DNA from: Pseudomonas sp. MYb118 | GTDB taxonomy: Bacteria > Pseudomonadota > Gammaproteobacteria > Pseudomonadales > Pseudomonadaceae | Direction of reading: 5' to 3' | NCBI RefSeq assembly: GCF_040947875.1 | Contig: NZ_JBFRXN010000002.1 | Span: 1,798,001 to 1,862,000, forward strand | Length of the DNA: 64,000 bases | Part shown: positions 1 to 8,832 of the stretch, one piece after another | How the letters are laid out: the number at the start of each line of letters is the position of its first letter | How positions within the stretch are numbered: position 1 is the stretch's first letter | Notes under the pieces: generated by a model | Database searches by the model: none | Told to the model about the DNA's origin: nothing | What the model saw: the letters and a program-made list of their open reading frames with translations, nothing else | Translations under genes and position numbers: made by a program

Positions 1-972
1 GATTGCCGCGATGCTCTGGTACAGCGTCGAACCGTCGAGGTTGAACGAGTAGCCGGTCGGCACCACGAAGCTGCAGATGGCTTTGGGTGCGCCGTAGGCT
101 TCCATCTTCTCGATCACGCGTGGCAGCACGGTTTCCGAGGAGGCGGTGGAGTAGGCCAGCACCAGCTCATCCTTGAAGATGCGCATCAGCTTGATCACCG
201 AGAAGCCGAACAGGCGGGCGATCAGGCCCAGCACCACGAAGGCGAAGAAGGCGATGGCGACGTAAACCAGGATCACCAGTTTCGCCAGCGGCAGCAGGGA
301 GGCGAAGCCGAAGTTGGCCACGGTCACCGCGATCAGGGCGAAAACGCCGATCGGGGCGTAGTTCATGATCATGTGGGTGACCTTGAACATGCTTTCCGAC
401 ACGCCCTGGAACATGTTGACCAGAGGCTCGCGCAAGTCGGGCTTGAGGCTCGACAGGCCCAGGCCGAACAGCACCGAGAAGAAGATGATCGGCAGCATTT
501 CACCGCGGGCCATGGCCGCGAAGATGTTGGACGGGATCAGGTTGAGGATGGTTTCGATGAACGCATGTTCATGCTGAACCTCCGCCGCCGTGGCCTTGTA
601 CTTGGAGATGTCGACGGTGCCCAGGGTGCTCATGTCGATGCCGGCGCCCGGATGGAACACGTTGGCCAGCAGCAGGCCGACCACGATGGCGATGGTGGTG
701 ACGATCTCGAAGTAGACGATGGTTTTCAGGCCGATGCTGCCCAGCTTCTTCGCATCACCGACACCGGCGATGCCGACGATCAGCGAGGAAATGACGATCG
801 GGATCACGATCATCTTGATCAGACGGATAAAGATATCGCCTGCCGGTTGCAGGACGTTGCTGATCCACCAGGCCTTTTCGGCACTGAAGTGGTTGAGCAG
901 CGCACCGATTGCAATCCCCAACACCAGACCGATGAGGATCTGCCAGGCGAGGCTGAGCTTTGCCTTCTTCAT
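1..972 (-). CDS. gltP: Proton/sodium glutamate-aspartate symporter, 3' end outside window
   Basis: Inner-membrane dicarboxylate/amino acid:cation symporter (DAACS/SLC1 family) that imports glutamate and aspartate. The 324 codons visible start with MKKAKLSLAWQ and run off the left edge in the family signature SFNLDGSTLYQS, so roughly the last quarter (the C-terminal transport core) is missing. The text matches E. coli GltP closely along its length, for example PAGDIFIRLIKMIV, GVGDAKKLGSIG and ILAYSTASSE-like segments. The ATG is preceded by TAAGGG at a normal distance. It stands alone, with more than 500 non-coding bases upstream. The family is certain; the exact substrate preference follows from the GltP likeness. 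Confidence 0.93.
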   Translation of the reverse strand, partial: MKKAKLSLAWQILIGLVLGIAIGALLNHFSAEKAWWISNVLQPAGDIFIRLIKMIVIPIVISSLIVGIAGVGDAKKLGSIGLKTIVYFEIVTTIAIVVGLLLANVFHPGAGIDMSTLGTVDISKYKATAAEVQHEHAFIETILNLIPSNIFAAMARGEMLPIIFFSVLFGLGLSSLKPDLREPLVNMFQGVSESMFKVTHMIMNYAPIGVFALIAVTVANFGFASLLPLAKLVILVYVAIAFFAFVVLGLIARLFGFSVIKLMRIFKDELVLAYSTASSETVLPRVIEKMEAYGAPKAICSFVVPTGYSFNLDGSTLYQSIAAI

Positions 973-1494
973 ATCTTTACCCTTACTTCAGTTTGACTCG
1001 GACTGGATGCGCAAACCGGCTCGCTTGTGGCGAAAAGTGGCGTGCATCCGCCCCCGTATAAGGTGCCCCGGAGCGTTTTTGTGGCTCTCTGGCAGCTGAA
1101 AAAAGGCGCAACTATTCCGATGCGGGGAAGCGGCGTCTAATGCCGTAAACGACTACCCCATACCGAATCGGCATGAGGTTTCTTAGCTAAAAGCGACGTC
1201 GCAAATGGTTCGAAGGTGACATTTTGGCGAATGAAGTGCCGTGAACCGGCCATCTCCGAGGTGGTTGGCTATTTTTTGAACAATTGTCCGACAGCGTTTT
1301 TTCTGAAAAATCCCACAGCGAGCAGCGACAAAACGTCGCGAAATAGAGCGCTTTTTTCTCGATGTACGGTCATGGGAAAACAGCCGGACGAAGAGTGCCG
1401 GTGAGATTTCGAGTGGAGGGGGAGATTGTGCGGCGATACCTGAACAGGTCGCCCGGGGATAAACGTGCAAGCCCTTCGCAAGTCCGTCGCACCA
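973..1494. other. 522-base region without a convincing gene
   Basis: Lies upstream of gltP and downstream of the possible small ORF at 1495-1668. All frames here give only short, arginine-rich or serine-rich readings with no family likeness. The gltP promoter should be within it, but I could not single out a clear -35/-10 pair. It holds A/T runs (around 1268-1320 and 1346-1356) and no strong hairpin with a T run. A leader or small RNA is possible but not supported. Confidence 0.4.
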
Positions 1495-1668
1495 TCAGTG
1501 GACGGCGAACTTGCGTCGCAGCTTTTTCCTGACCCGGCCCTTTCGCAGGCACTCCATGTACCCGTAGGTCACTCCGCCCCTGAAACAGGCAGAACGTCCC
1601 GACCCCTTGGTCATGCGCCAGCCTTCCTCGGGCGACGCATCAGAGAGAAGCAATGTTGCTTCTTTCAT
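1495..1668 (-). CDS. Possible 57-residue basic small protein downstream of ivy
   Basis: An ATG-to-TGA reading frame of 57 codons begins 9 bases after the ivy stop codon on the same strand. It reads MKEATLLLSDASPEEGWRMT, then a Gly/Ser/Arg stretch with two cysteines (residues 28 and 40), and ends in a very basic tail RKGRVRKKLRRKFAVH. No Shine-Dalgarno sequence is obvious, so translation would rely on coupling to ivy, or start at the internal Met19. I do not recognise a family. Third codon positions are mostly G or C, like a real gene here, but the length is short enough for chance. This is a candidate only. Confidence 0.38.
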   Translation of the reverse strand: MKEATLLLSDASPEEGWRMTKGSGRSACFRGGVTYGYMECLRKGRVRKKLRRKFAVH

Positions 1669-1677
1669 GTGACAGAT

Positions 1678-2142
1678 TCAGTACCAGTTCGGATCTTTCT
1701 TCAGTTGTTCCATCAACAGATCCTGCATGCCCTGGTCCGGCTTGCCGAGGAACCGGTAGTCGGCATGTCGCGTTGGCGACTTGTCCGCCGGTAATCCCGC
1801 AGGCACTTTGACCAGCATGGCGTAGGCATCCTTCCTGTCCAGGCTGACAGCCACAATCAGGCGATCGCTTTTGCACGTGTCACGGCTTTCGCACAGCGGC
1901 CCCACCAGATAGTTGTCACCATCTTCCTGCACCGTATTCATTTGCTCGGCGTCACCGGACAGGTTCATCACCCATTCCGGCAGGCGTTCTTCCTTTTTCA
2001 CCACGCCTTGCCAGGTGTCGTGGAACTGCGGGTCGGAGCTCAACAGCTCATTGACCCGCGCCTGGCCATCATTGGCCGCCATTGCCATGGCGCTACCGCC
2101 CAGAAGGAGGGCGGCGGCCAGCGCCTTCAATGAAGCGTTCAT
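1678..2142 (-). CDS. ivy: Ivy-family inhibitor of C-type lysozyme, periplasmic
   Basis: A 154-residue protein with an N-terminal signal peptide (MNASLKALAAALLLGGSAMAMA, cleavage about residue 22) and the Ivy fold signature. The inhibitory loop between two cysteines reads CESRDTC, matching the CKPHDC-type loop that plugs the lysozyme active site in E. coli Ivy (157 residues). It should protect peptidoglycan from host lysozyme or limit autolysis in the periplasm. The start was chosen at MNASLK because it yields a clean signal peptide and lies 2 bases after the DUF1328 gene. It probably shares a transcript with the two small upstream genes, next to the envelope regulator AlgB. Confidence 0.85.
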   Translation of the reverse strand: MNASLKALAAALLLGGSAMAMAANDGQARVNELLSSDPQFHDTWQGVVKKEERLPEWVMNLSGDAEQMNTVQEDGDNYLVGPLCESRDTCKSDRLIVAVSLDRKDAYAMLVKVPAGLPADKSPTRHADYRFLGKPDQGMQDLLMEQLKKDPNWY

Positions 2143-2144
2143 CG

Positions 2145-2330
<186 letters not shown>

Positions 2331-2381
2331 TTAAAGGTCTTGCGCAGGTCCCGGCGTGCTGTGCGCGCCAAGTTCTTTTAT

Positions 2382-2672
2382 TCAAAACACCCAGCGTTCC
2401 TGACGTGGCATCTCATCCAGAGGCTGTGCCTGGTCGACGTCCACCATGCGCATCGCTGAGTTGTTATCGGCGGGCGTGCCGCGCACGGCGCTGAAATGGG
2501 TCTGGGTCGGATACTGGAAGGACACGCGCGGTGCCTCCGGCTGCTGGCTCAGTTGCCAGCTCAGCAATTGCTGGCCGCCGATCAGGGTGATCAACAACGC
2601 CAGGAGCGCGAACAGGCCCTGCTGGATATGCAGTGGCGAGATACGCAATTGGGCGGCACGTTGGCGATTCAT
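2382..2672 (-). CDS. Membrane-anchored protein of unknown function (next to AlgB)
   Basis: A 96-residue protein with one membrane segment at about residues 18-36 (LFALLALLITLIGGQQLL) after a basic, cytoplasmic-looking N-terminus. The rest is a polar tail, probably periplasmic, ending in RQERWVF. GGAGGAG-like purines precede the ATG. I do not recognise a domain; from memory a similar gene lies in the same place beside algB in other pseudomonads (PA5482 position). A sigma-54-type promoter is seen 70-90 bases upstream (separate entry), so it may head a three-gene unit with DUF1328 and ivy. Confidence 0.72.
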   Translation of the reverse strand: MNRQRAAQLRISPLHIQQGLFALLALLITLIGGQQLLSWQLSQQPEAPRVSFQYPTQTHFSAVRGTPADNNSAMRMVDVDQAQPLDEMPRQERWVF

Positions 2673-2744
2673 CCTGAAGCTCCTCCCACACTGTGGTGAT
2701 TTCTTGTTGAGGGGCGAAGGTTCTGCCCCGGATAAGAGAGCTAT

Positions 2745-2760
2745 TGCAGCCTGCATGCCA
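2745..2760 (-). promoter_or_regulatory. Sigma-54 (-24/-12) type promoter for the 2672-1678 unit
   Basis: On the minus strand the sequence reads TGGCATG-CAGG-CTGCA, close to the RpoN consensus TGGCACG-N4-TTGCA, with the key GG and GC dinucleotides correctly spaced. Transcription would start about 12 bases downstream, giving a leader of about 60 bases before the ATG at 2672. AlgB, an activator of the sigma-54-dependent type with an intact GAFTGA loop, is encoded divergently next door. Prediction from sequence only. Confidence 0.5.
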
Positions 2761-2853
2761 GCTTTTTACCGATAAAAAATCGTTATTAATCAATGAGTTG
2801 TAATTGTCGTGAAAAATAGATCGGACGCATCCTGCACGATGGCCCATTGATGG

Positions 2854-2870
2854 TCGTGCGAAATGCACGA
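2854..2870. promoter_or_regulatory. Inverted repeat TCGTGC-N5-GCACGA, candidate operator
   Basis: A perfect 6-base inverted repeat in the algB/ivy divergent region. The same hexamer recurs at 2834 and 2957; the copies at 2865 and 2957 extend to GCACGATAAA. It lies about 95-125 bases upstream of the sigma-54-like promoter, which is a normal distance for an enhancer-type activator site. The protein that binds is not known from the sequence; AlgB is the obvious candidate. Confidence 0.4.
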
Positions 2871-2898
2871 TAAATTCGTAGGAGCTTTCTTATTTTTT

Positions 2899-2926
2899 GA
2901 ATTGCGCAGGGGGCGCAGATGTCTGA
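2899..2926 (+). promoter_or_regulatory. AlgU/sigma-22-like promoter upstream of algB
   Basis: GAATTG, 17 bases, then TCTGA. The AlgU (sigma-22/RpoE) consensus is GAACTT-N16/17-TCTGA, so the -10 part is exact and the -35 part is 4 of 6. It lies about 180 bases before the algB ATG. It would place algB under envelope-stress control. Weak on its own; the -10 match and spacing are what support it. Confidence 0.35.
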
Positions 2927-3105
2927 AGGGGAGGCAGGCCGACCTGAAAATCGCCAGCACGATAAAAAAATAACGAAATCAGACGATTGGATTTGGCTCG
3001 CGCAGATATTTATCCGGACGTGGCCGGAATCGACCAGAATAAACCATGCAACTTGCCCGATTTTTCCGGGACTAACCAAGATCATTCTTTAAGGAGCGTA
3101 GGAAA

Positions 3106-4452
<1,347 letters not shown>

Positions 4453-4462
4453 GTCCTGCCTG

Positions 4463-6250
4463 ATGAAACTGGCGATGAAGTTGCGTACTCGGCTGTTCCT
4501 GAGTATTTCCGCACTGATCACCGTTGCGCTGCTGGGCCTGTTGCTGGGCATGGTCAGCGTGATGCAGATGGCCGGGACCCAGGAAGCGCTGGTGCGTAAC
4601 AACTTCATCACCCTCGACCTGGGCCTCAAGTTGCGCCAGACCCTGGGCGACCAATTGATTCTGATGATGGGTGACAAGCCCGACCAGGCGGCCTTCGAGG
4701 CGTCCAAGCAGCGCTATTTCGCCTTGCTGGAGGAGGGCATCGCCCATGATCAGGGCGAGGGGCGCCAGTACGGTTTCCTGCAGGCGAAGACCGATTACCA
4801 GGACTTCCTCAAGGCCCTCAATGAGTCGGACGACCCCACCCATGTGTTGAGCGGCAACGAAGACCTCACGGAAAAATTCAACGTATTGCGCAACGGCCTG
4901 ATCAGCGAGCACAAGCATGCGTTGGAGAACATCAGCAACATGCAGCGCCAGGCCCGGGAGCGGGCGCTGCTGATCGCCGGCCTGATCGGTCTGGTCGGGT
5001 TGGCGGTGCTGATCATCGGCTTCATCACTGCACAGGCGATTGCCCGGCGTTTCGGTGAACCGATCGAAGCCCTCGCCAAGGCTGCCGACAACATCGGCCA
5101 GGGCAACTTCGAGGTGACGCTGCCGGTGTCCTCTGCCGTGGAAATCAATCAGCTGACCAAGCGATTCGGCGTCATGGCCGAGGCCCTTCGAGAGCATCAG
5201 GCCACCAATGTCGATGAGCTGCTGGCCGGCCAGCAACGCTTGCAGGCCGTGCTCGACAGTATCGACGACGGCCTGCTGATGATCGACCGCGATGGGCGCC
5301 TGGAACACCTCAACCCGGTGGCGCAGCGCCAGTTGGGCTGGGACACCGACTTTCTCGGTAAAGGGCTGGGCTCGGCGCTCGAGCGCCCGGAGCTGGACCA
5401 GCAGCTGCAACTGGTCTTGCGCGGCGGCACGCTGGAGCGAGTGCCCGAGGACCTGAGTGTCGAGGTCGATGGCGAATCCCGCTTGATCACCTACAGCCTG
5501 ACGCCGGTCAGCCATACCCAGGGCCATATCCTCGGTGCGGTGATGGTGTTGCACGACGTCACCGAGCAGCGCGCCTTCGAACGGGTGCGCAGCGAGTTCG
5601 TGTTGCGGGCTTCCCATGAACTGCGCACGCCTGTCACTGGCATGCACATGGCGTTCGGCCTGTTCCGTGAACGCGCGCAGTTCGCCGCAGACTCGCGCGA
5701 AGCCGATCTGCTGGACACGGTCAACGAAGAAATGCAGCGCCTGATGCAGCTGATCAACGACCTGCTGAATTTCTCCCGCTACCAGAACGGATTGCAGAAA
5801 CTCACCCTGGCACCGTGCTCCATCGAGGACTTGCTGGAGCAGGCTCGTCTGCGATTCGCCGAAGCAGCGCAAGCCAAAGGCATCGACTTGCTGGTGGAAT
5901 TGCAGGAGCCGCTGCCACGGTTGCAGGCCGACCAGCCGCAATTGGACCGGGTGCTGGACAACCTGATCGACAACGCCTTGCGCCACACCGGCGCCGATGG
6001 CCAGATCCGCTTGCAGGCCCGGCGCCATGGCGAACGGGTGATCATCAGCGTCGAAGACAATGGCGAAGGTATCGCCTACGGCCAGCAGGGACGGATCTTC
6101 GAGCCGTTCGTGCAGGTGGGACGCAAGAAGGGCGGCGCAGGCCTGGGCCTGGCACTGTGCAAGGAGATCGTGCAACTGCACGGCGGGCGGATGGGCGTTT
6201 ACTCGCGGCCGGGGCAGGGCACGCAGTTCTACATGGCGCTGGCGGTCTGA
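4463..6250 (+). CDS. kinB: Sensor histidine kinase/phosphatase KinB
   Basis: 595 residues, the same length as the P. aeruginosa protein as I recall it. Two membrane helices (about 10-33 and 168-190) enclose a periplasmic sensor region; then come HAMP (about 190-245), PAS (about 258-360), a dimerisation domain with the phospho-accepting His385 in ASHELRTP, and the ATPase domain with N-, G1- and G2-type boxes (DNLIDNALRH, VEDNGEGI, GGAGLGLAL). The phosphatase-critical Pro of HELRTP is present. It starts 10 bases after algB, with the ATG in TGATGAAAC, so the two are co-transcribed. It converges on the EAL gene, whose stop codon is 6 bases away. Confidence 0.95.
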   Translation: MKLAMKLRTRLFLSISALITVALLGLLLGMVSVMQMAGTQEALVRNNFITLDLGLKLRQTLGDQLILMMGDKPDQAAFEASKQRYFALLEEGIAHDQGEGRQYGFLQAKTDYQDFLKALNESDDPTHVLSGNEDLTEKFNVLRNGLISEHKHALENISNMQRQARERALLIAGLIGLVGLAVLIIGFITAQAIARRFGEPIEALAKAADNIGQGNFEVTLPVSSAVEINQLTKRFGVMAEALREHQATNVDELLAGQQRLQAVLDSIDDGLLMIDRDGRLEHLNPVAQRQLGWDTDFLGKGLGSALERPELDQQLQLVLRGGTLERVPEDLSVEVDGESRLITYSLTPVSHTQGHILGAVMVLHDVTEQRAFERVRSEFVLRASHELRTPVTGMHMAFGLFRERAQFAADSREADLLDTVNEEMQRLMQLINDLLNFSRYQNGLQKLTLAPCSIEDLLEQARLRFAEAAQAKGIDLLVELQEPLPRLQADQPQLDRVLDNLIDNALRHTGADGQIRLQARRHGERVIISVEDNGEGIAYGQQGRIFEPFVQVGRKKGGAGLGLALCKEIVQLHGGRMGVYSRPGQGTQFYMALAV

Positions 6251-6256
6251 TTCGCC

Positions 6257-7870
6257 TCAGGCTTCGTCATCCAGGCGCCGGGCGGCCAGGCGTCGGCCAC
6301 GGGTGATCAGTTCGATGAACTGCACGGCGCTCAGCGCATGGGCGAACAGCCAGCCCTGACCGAATTTCACCCCTTCGCTGCTCAGGAACGCCGCCTGGGC
6401 TTCGTGCTCGATGCCTTCGGCAATCACCTTGAGTTGCAACGCCTGGGCCATGTGAATGATGTGGGGCGCCACGCCGCTGCTGGCCGCGTCGTGCCCCAGT
6501 GCGTCGATGAACGCCTTGTCGATTTTCAGGCAATCCACCGGCAGGGTTTGCAGGTAGGCGAGGCTGCAATAGCCCGTGCCGAAGTCGTCGATCAACACCT
6601 GATGCCCGACATCGCGCAAGGCCTGGAGGTTTTCCCGCGCCACCACCACATCAATCAGGCCGCGTTCGGTGACTTCGAACGCGATCTGTCGAGCCGCGAC
6701 GCGGTGCAGGGTCAACAACCTTGCCATCACCTGGCCGATGCGCGGCACCATCACATCACACGCCGCCAGATTGACGGAGATGTACAGTTGCGGGTTGGCG
6801 CGCAGCAAATGGCCCAGCTGTTCGAGCAGGCGTTGCAGGACGAAGTCGGTCATCTGCCGGATCTGGCCGGTGTTCTCCGCCATCGGAATGAACAGGTCCG
6901 GGCTGGTCAGGGTTCCGTCGGGTCGACGCCAGCGCAGCAGGGCTTCAGCGCCGACGCAGATGCGGTTGTCGAGATTGAAGATGGGCTGGTACAGCACCTG
7001 CAATTCCCCGCGGCGTATTGCGCCGGCCAACTCGGCATCCAGCGACTGGCGCTGGCGCACCAGCAGAAACACCATGAAGCCCACGAACAGGCCGGCAATG
7101 ACACTGGCCGGGCCCAGCCACCACCAGGCGGTGGGTACATGCTGGCCGGTGCGCGGGCTGATCAGCACCCATTGGTATTCGGGGTTATCGGTGGGCATGC
7201 GATAAATCAGGCGAGTCTGGGTGACTTGCAGGGCATCGCGTCGATCCGCAGGCCAGGCCTCGGTCGGGGGCCAGGCCTGTTCGGTGCCCAGCACCGGAAT
7301 GGCGCGCTTACCGTGATCGAGCACGACCAGCAGGCTGCTGCCGGGCGACAGATCGACCATGTCGGTCAAATGTCCGCGTGAGGTGGCGACGCGAAAATTG
7401 CCGCGGCCGAGCATCAGCGCGGCACGGTTTTCGTCGGGTTCGGTGGAGGTGTTCAACCAATAGCTGTAGCCCGGGTCCTTGATGTCCGGTGGCCGAATCA
7501 TCGACAAGCCTTCCTGGCGTGGCCGGTTGGAGCAGATGCGCGAACCGTCCATGAAGGCGGCTTCGTACACGAAACGATAATTGAACGTGACCTGCTGCAG
7601 GGTGGCGACCATTTCGTCGCTGCAGGTGCGCAACGGTTGGGCCTCGAGGTCGTCGAGGCTCTCACGCAGTTGGCCGAACAGTTGCTCGAGGCGCGCCAGG
7701 AAGCGTTCACCCTGGGCGTTCATCTCCCGGCTTTCGTTCTGCTGAATCTGATTCAGCGCGACGAACATGCTGCCCGCCATCAGCAATATTGTGCTCAAGA
7801 CAGCAGCCAGCATCGCCAAAAACCAGGGGCGATAAAACCAGCTACGAAGGGTCTCTCGAGCAGCGGGCAT
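6257..7870 (-). CDS. CSS-motif EAL-domain c-di-GMP phosphodiesterase
   Basis: A 537-residue inner-membrane protein: TM1 (about 16-38), a periplasmic CSS-type domain (about 40-245) with the two conserved cysteines C83 (RTCSDEM) and C113 (RICSNRP), TM2 (about 249-271), and a cytoplasmic EAL domain from about 280. Catalytic EAL features are present: EALLRW, NLAACD, EVTERG, DDFGTGYCSL, KIDKAFI and EGIE, so active hydrolysis of c-di-GMP is expected. In PdeB/PdeC-type relatives the cysteine pair forms a DsbA-dependent disulfide that restrains activity. Weak SD; single gene with its own promoter. Confidence 0.88.
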   Translation of the reverse strand: MPAARETLRSWFYRPWFLAMLAAVLSTILLMAGSMFVALNQIQQNESREMNAQGERFLARLEQLFGQLRESLDDLEAQPLRTCSDEMVATLQQVTFNYRFVYEAAFMDGSRICSNRPRQEGLSMIRPPDIKDPGYSYWLNTSTEPDENRAALMLGRGNFRVATSRGHLTDMVDLSPGSSLLVVLDHGKRAIPVLGTEQAWPPTEAWPADRRDALQVTQTRLIYRMPTDNPEYQWVLISPRTGQHVPTAWWWLGPASVIAGLFVGFMVFLLVRQRQSLDAELAGAIRRGELQVLYQPIFNLDNRICVGAEALLRWRRPDGTLTSPDLFIPMAENTGQIRQMTDFVLQRLLEQLGHLLRANPQLYISVNLAACDVMVPRIGQVMARLLTLHRVAARQIAFEVTERGLIDVVVARENLQALRDVGHQVLIDDFGTGYCSLAYLQTLPVDCLKIDKAFIDALGHDAASSGVAPHIIHMAQALQLKVIAEGIEHEAQAAFLSSEGVKFGQGWLFAHALSAVQFIELITRGRRLAARRLDDEA

Positions 7871-7946
7871 ATTGGGATATCCGAAGGATTACCAATGAGT
7901 TATAGCTGCAGATTGAGAAAAGGTGCTGACCGTCGGGCGGCCGTCA

Positions 7947-8729
7947 TTATTTTGTCTGATTTAACACCTGAAGCATCGCTGCCGTTTGCGCATCGGGCAG
8001 GCCATCGAAGCGCGAAGGGCGGAAGCGCATCTGGAAAGCGGCGATCACGTGGCGCGTCGCGACGTCCAGTTCACCGGTCTGCGGCGTGGTGTAGCCGAAG
8101 CGGGCCAACTGCTCCTGGAACCAGCCGACGCTCGGTAATTGCGCGCTGAACTGCGCCTGCTGGCGGGCCGCGGCCTGCTCATTCGGCCAGACGCCAAGGC
8201 CTTCGGCTGCCAGGCGTTTCCAGGGGAAGAGGGGGCCAGGGTCGAGCTTGCGCAGCGGGGCGATGTCGCTGTGCCCGATGATGCTGCGTGGGCTGATGTT
8301 GTTGCGTTTGCTGATGTCCTTGAGCAGGACGATCAGCGACTGTACCTGGGCTTCGCTGTAGGGGTACCAGTAGCGTTTGCCGTCCGGCGTTTCCTTGAAC
8401 CCCGGATTGACGATCTCGATGCCGATGGAGCTGGAGTTGAGCCAGGTGCGGGTTTGCCATTCACTCTCGCCGGCATGCCAGGTACGCTGGCTTTCATCGA
8501 CCAGTTTGAAGATGGTGGCATCCTTGTCGTCGCCGATCAGGTAATGGCTGCTGACTTCGCCGTGGGTCAGCAGTTGCAGCGAACGTTGCAGTGATGCAGA
8601 GGTGTAGTGAACCACCACGAACTGAACGCGGTTGTCGTGGTTGGCCGAAGGGTGGCTGGTGTCGAACTTCGGCCCGCTGGCACAACCGGACAGCAGGATC
8701 AGCGAAGCAATGAGGGCGAGATATTTCAT
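7947..8729 (-). CDS. ampDh2: N-acetylmuramoyl-L-alanine amidase, AmpDh2-type lipoprotein
   Basis: 260 residues with a lipoprotein signal (lipobox LLSGC, Cys16), so probably anchored in the outer membrane. The amidase_2 domain (about 35-180) carries the zinc ligands in VVHYTS and IGHSDIAPLRKLDPG. The C-terminal 70 residues form a peptidoglycan-binding-type domain (QEQLARFGYTTPQTGELDVAT). It cleaves the stem peptide from muramic acid in the sacculus and affects anhydromuropeptide recycling and AmpC induction. The start at MKYLALIA was chosen over an upstream in-frame codon because it begins the lipoprotein signal. Placement between kinB and the GGDEF gene matches other pseudomonads. Confidence 0.88.
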   Translation of the reverse strand: MKYLALIASLILLSGCASGPKFDTSHPSANHDNRVQFVVVHYTSASLQRSLQLLTHGEVSSHYLIGDDKDATIFKLVDESQRTWHAGESEWQTRTWLNSSSIGIEIVNPGFKETPDGKRYWYPYSEAQVQSLIVLLKDISKRNNISPRSIIGHSDIAPLRKLDPGPLFPWKRLAAEGLGVWPNEQAAARQQAQFSAQLPSVGWFQEQLARFGYTTPQTGELDVATRHVIAAFQMRFRPSRFDGLPDAQTAAMLQVLNQTK

Positions 8730-8801
8730 GGCAAAGACAACGCGCAAAGACAGTAATGCAACAGTGTAACGTACTGCATTGCGCTTTGACGCCGAACCCG
8801 G

Positions 8802-8820
8802 CCCATTTCAACAAAATGGG
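8802..8820. other. Perfect inverted repeat after the GGDEF gene
   Basis: CCCATTT-N5-AAATGGG lies just beyond the stop codon of the minus-strand GGDEF gene, nested in a longer GGCC-containing palindrome. No T run follows, so it is at best a weak terminator or a stabilising 3' hairpin between this gene and ampDh2. Confidence 0.35.
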
Positions 8821-8832
8821 ACAAATGGCCGG

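Larger units (their letters stand above)
2673..3105. other. Divergent control region between the ivy unit and algB
   Basis: 433 bases without a convincing gene, notably richer in A/T than the flanks. It holds a sigma-54-like promoter facing left (2745-2760), an AlgU-like promoter facing right (2899-2926), and four copies of the hexamer GCACGA or its complement TCGTGC at 2834, 2854, 2865 and 2957. The pair at 2854/2865 forms a perfect inverted repeat. A 99-codon minus-strand frame overlaps this region but shows no family likeness and I do not call it. Confidence 0.6.

Noticed and set aside
973..1494. Possible small RNA or leader peptide upstream of gltP
   Set aside because: No promoter-terminator pair and no stable hairpin with a T run found.
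2786..3085. 99-codon minus-strand frame in the algB upstream region
   Set aside because: No family likeness, crosses promoter-like elements, composition unlike coding DNA.
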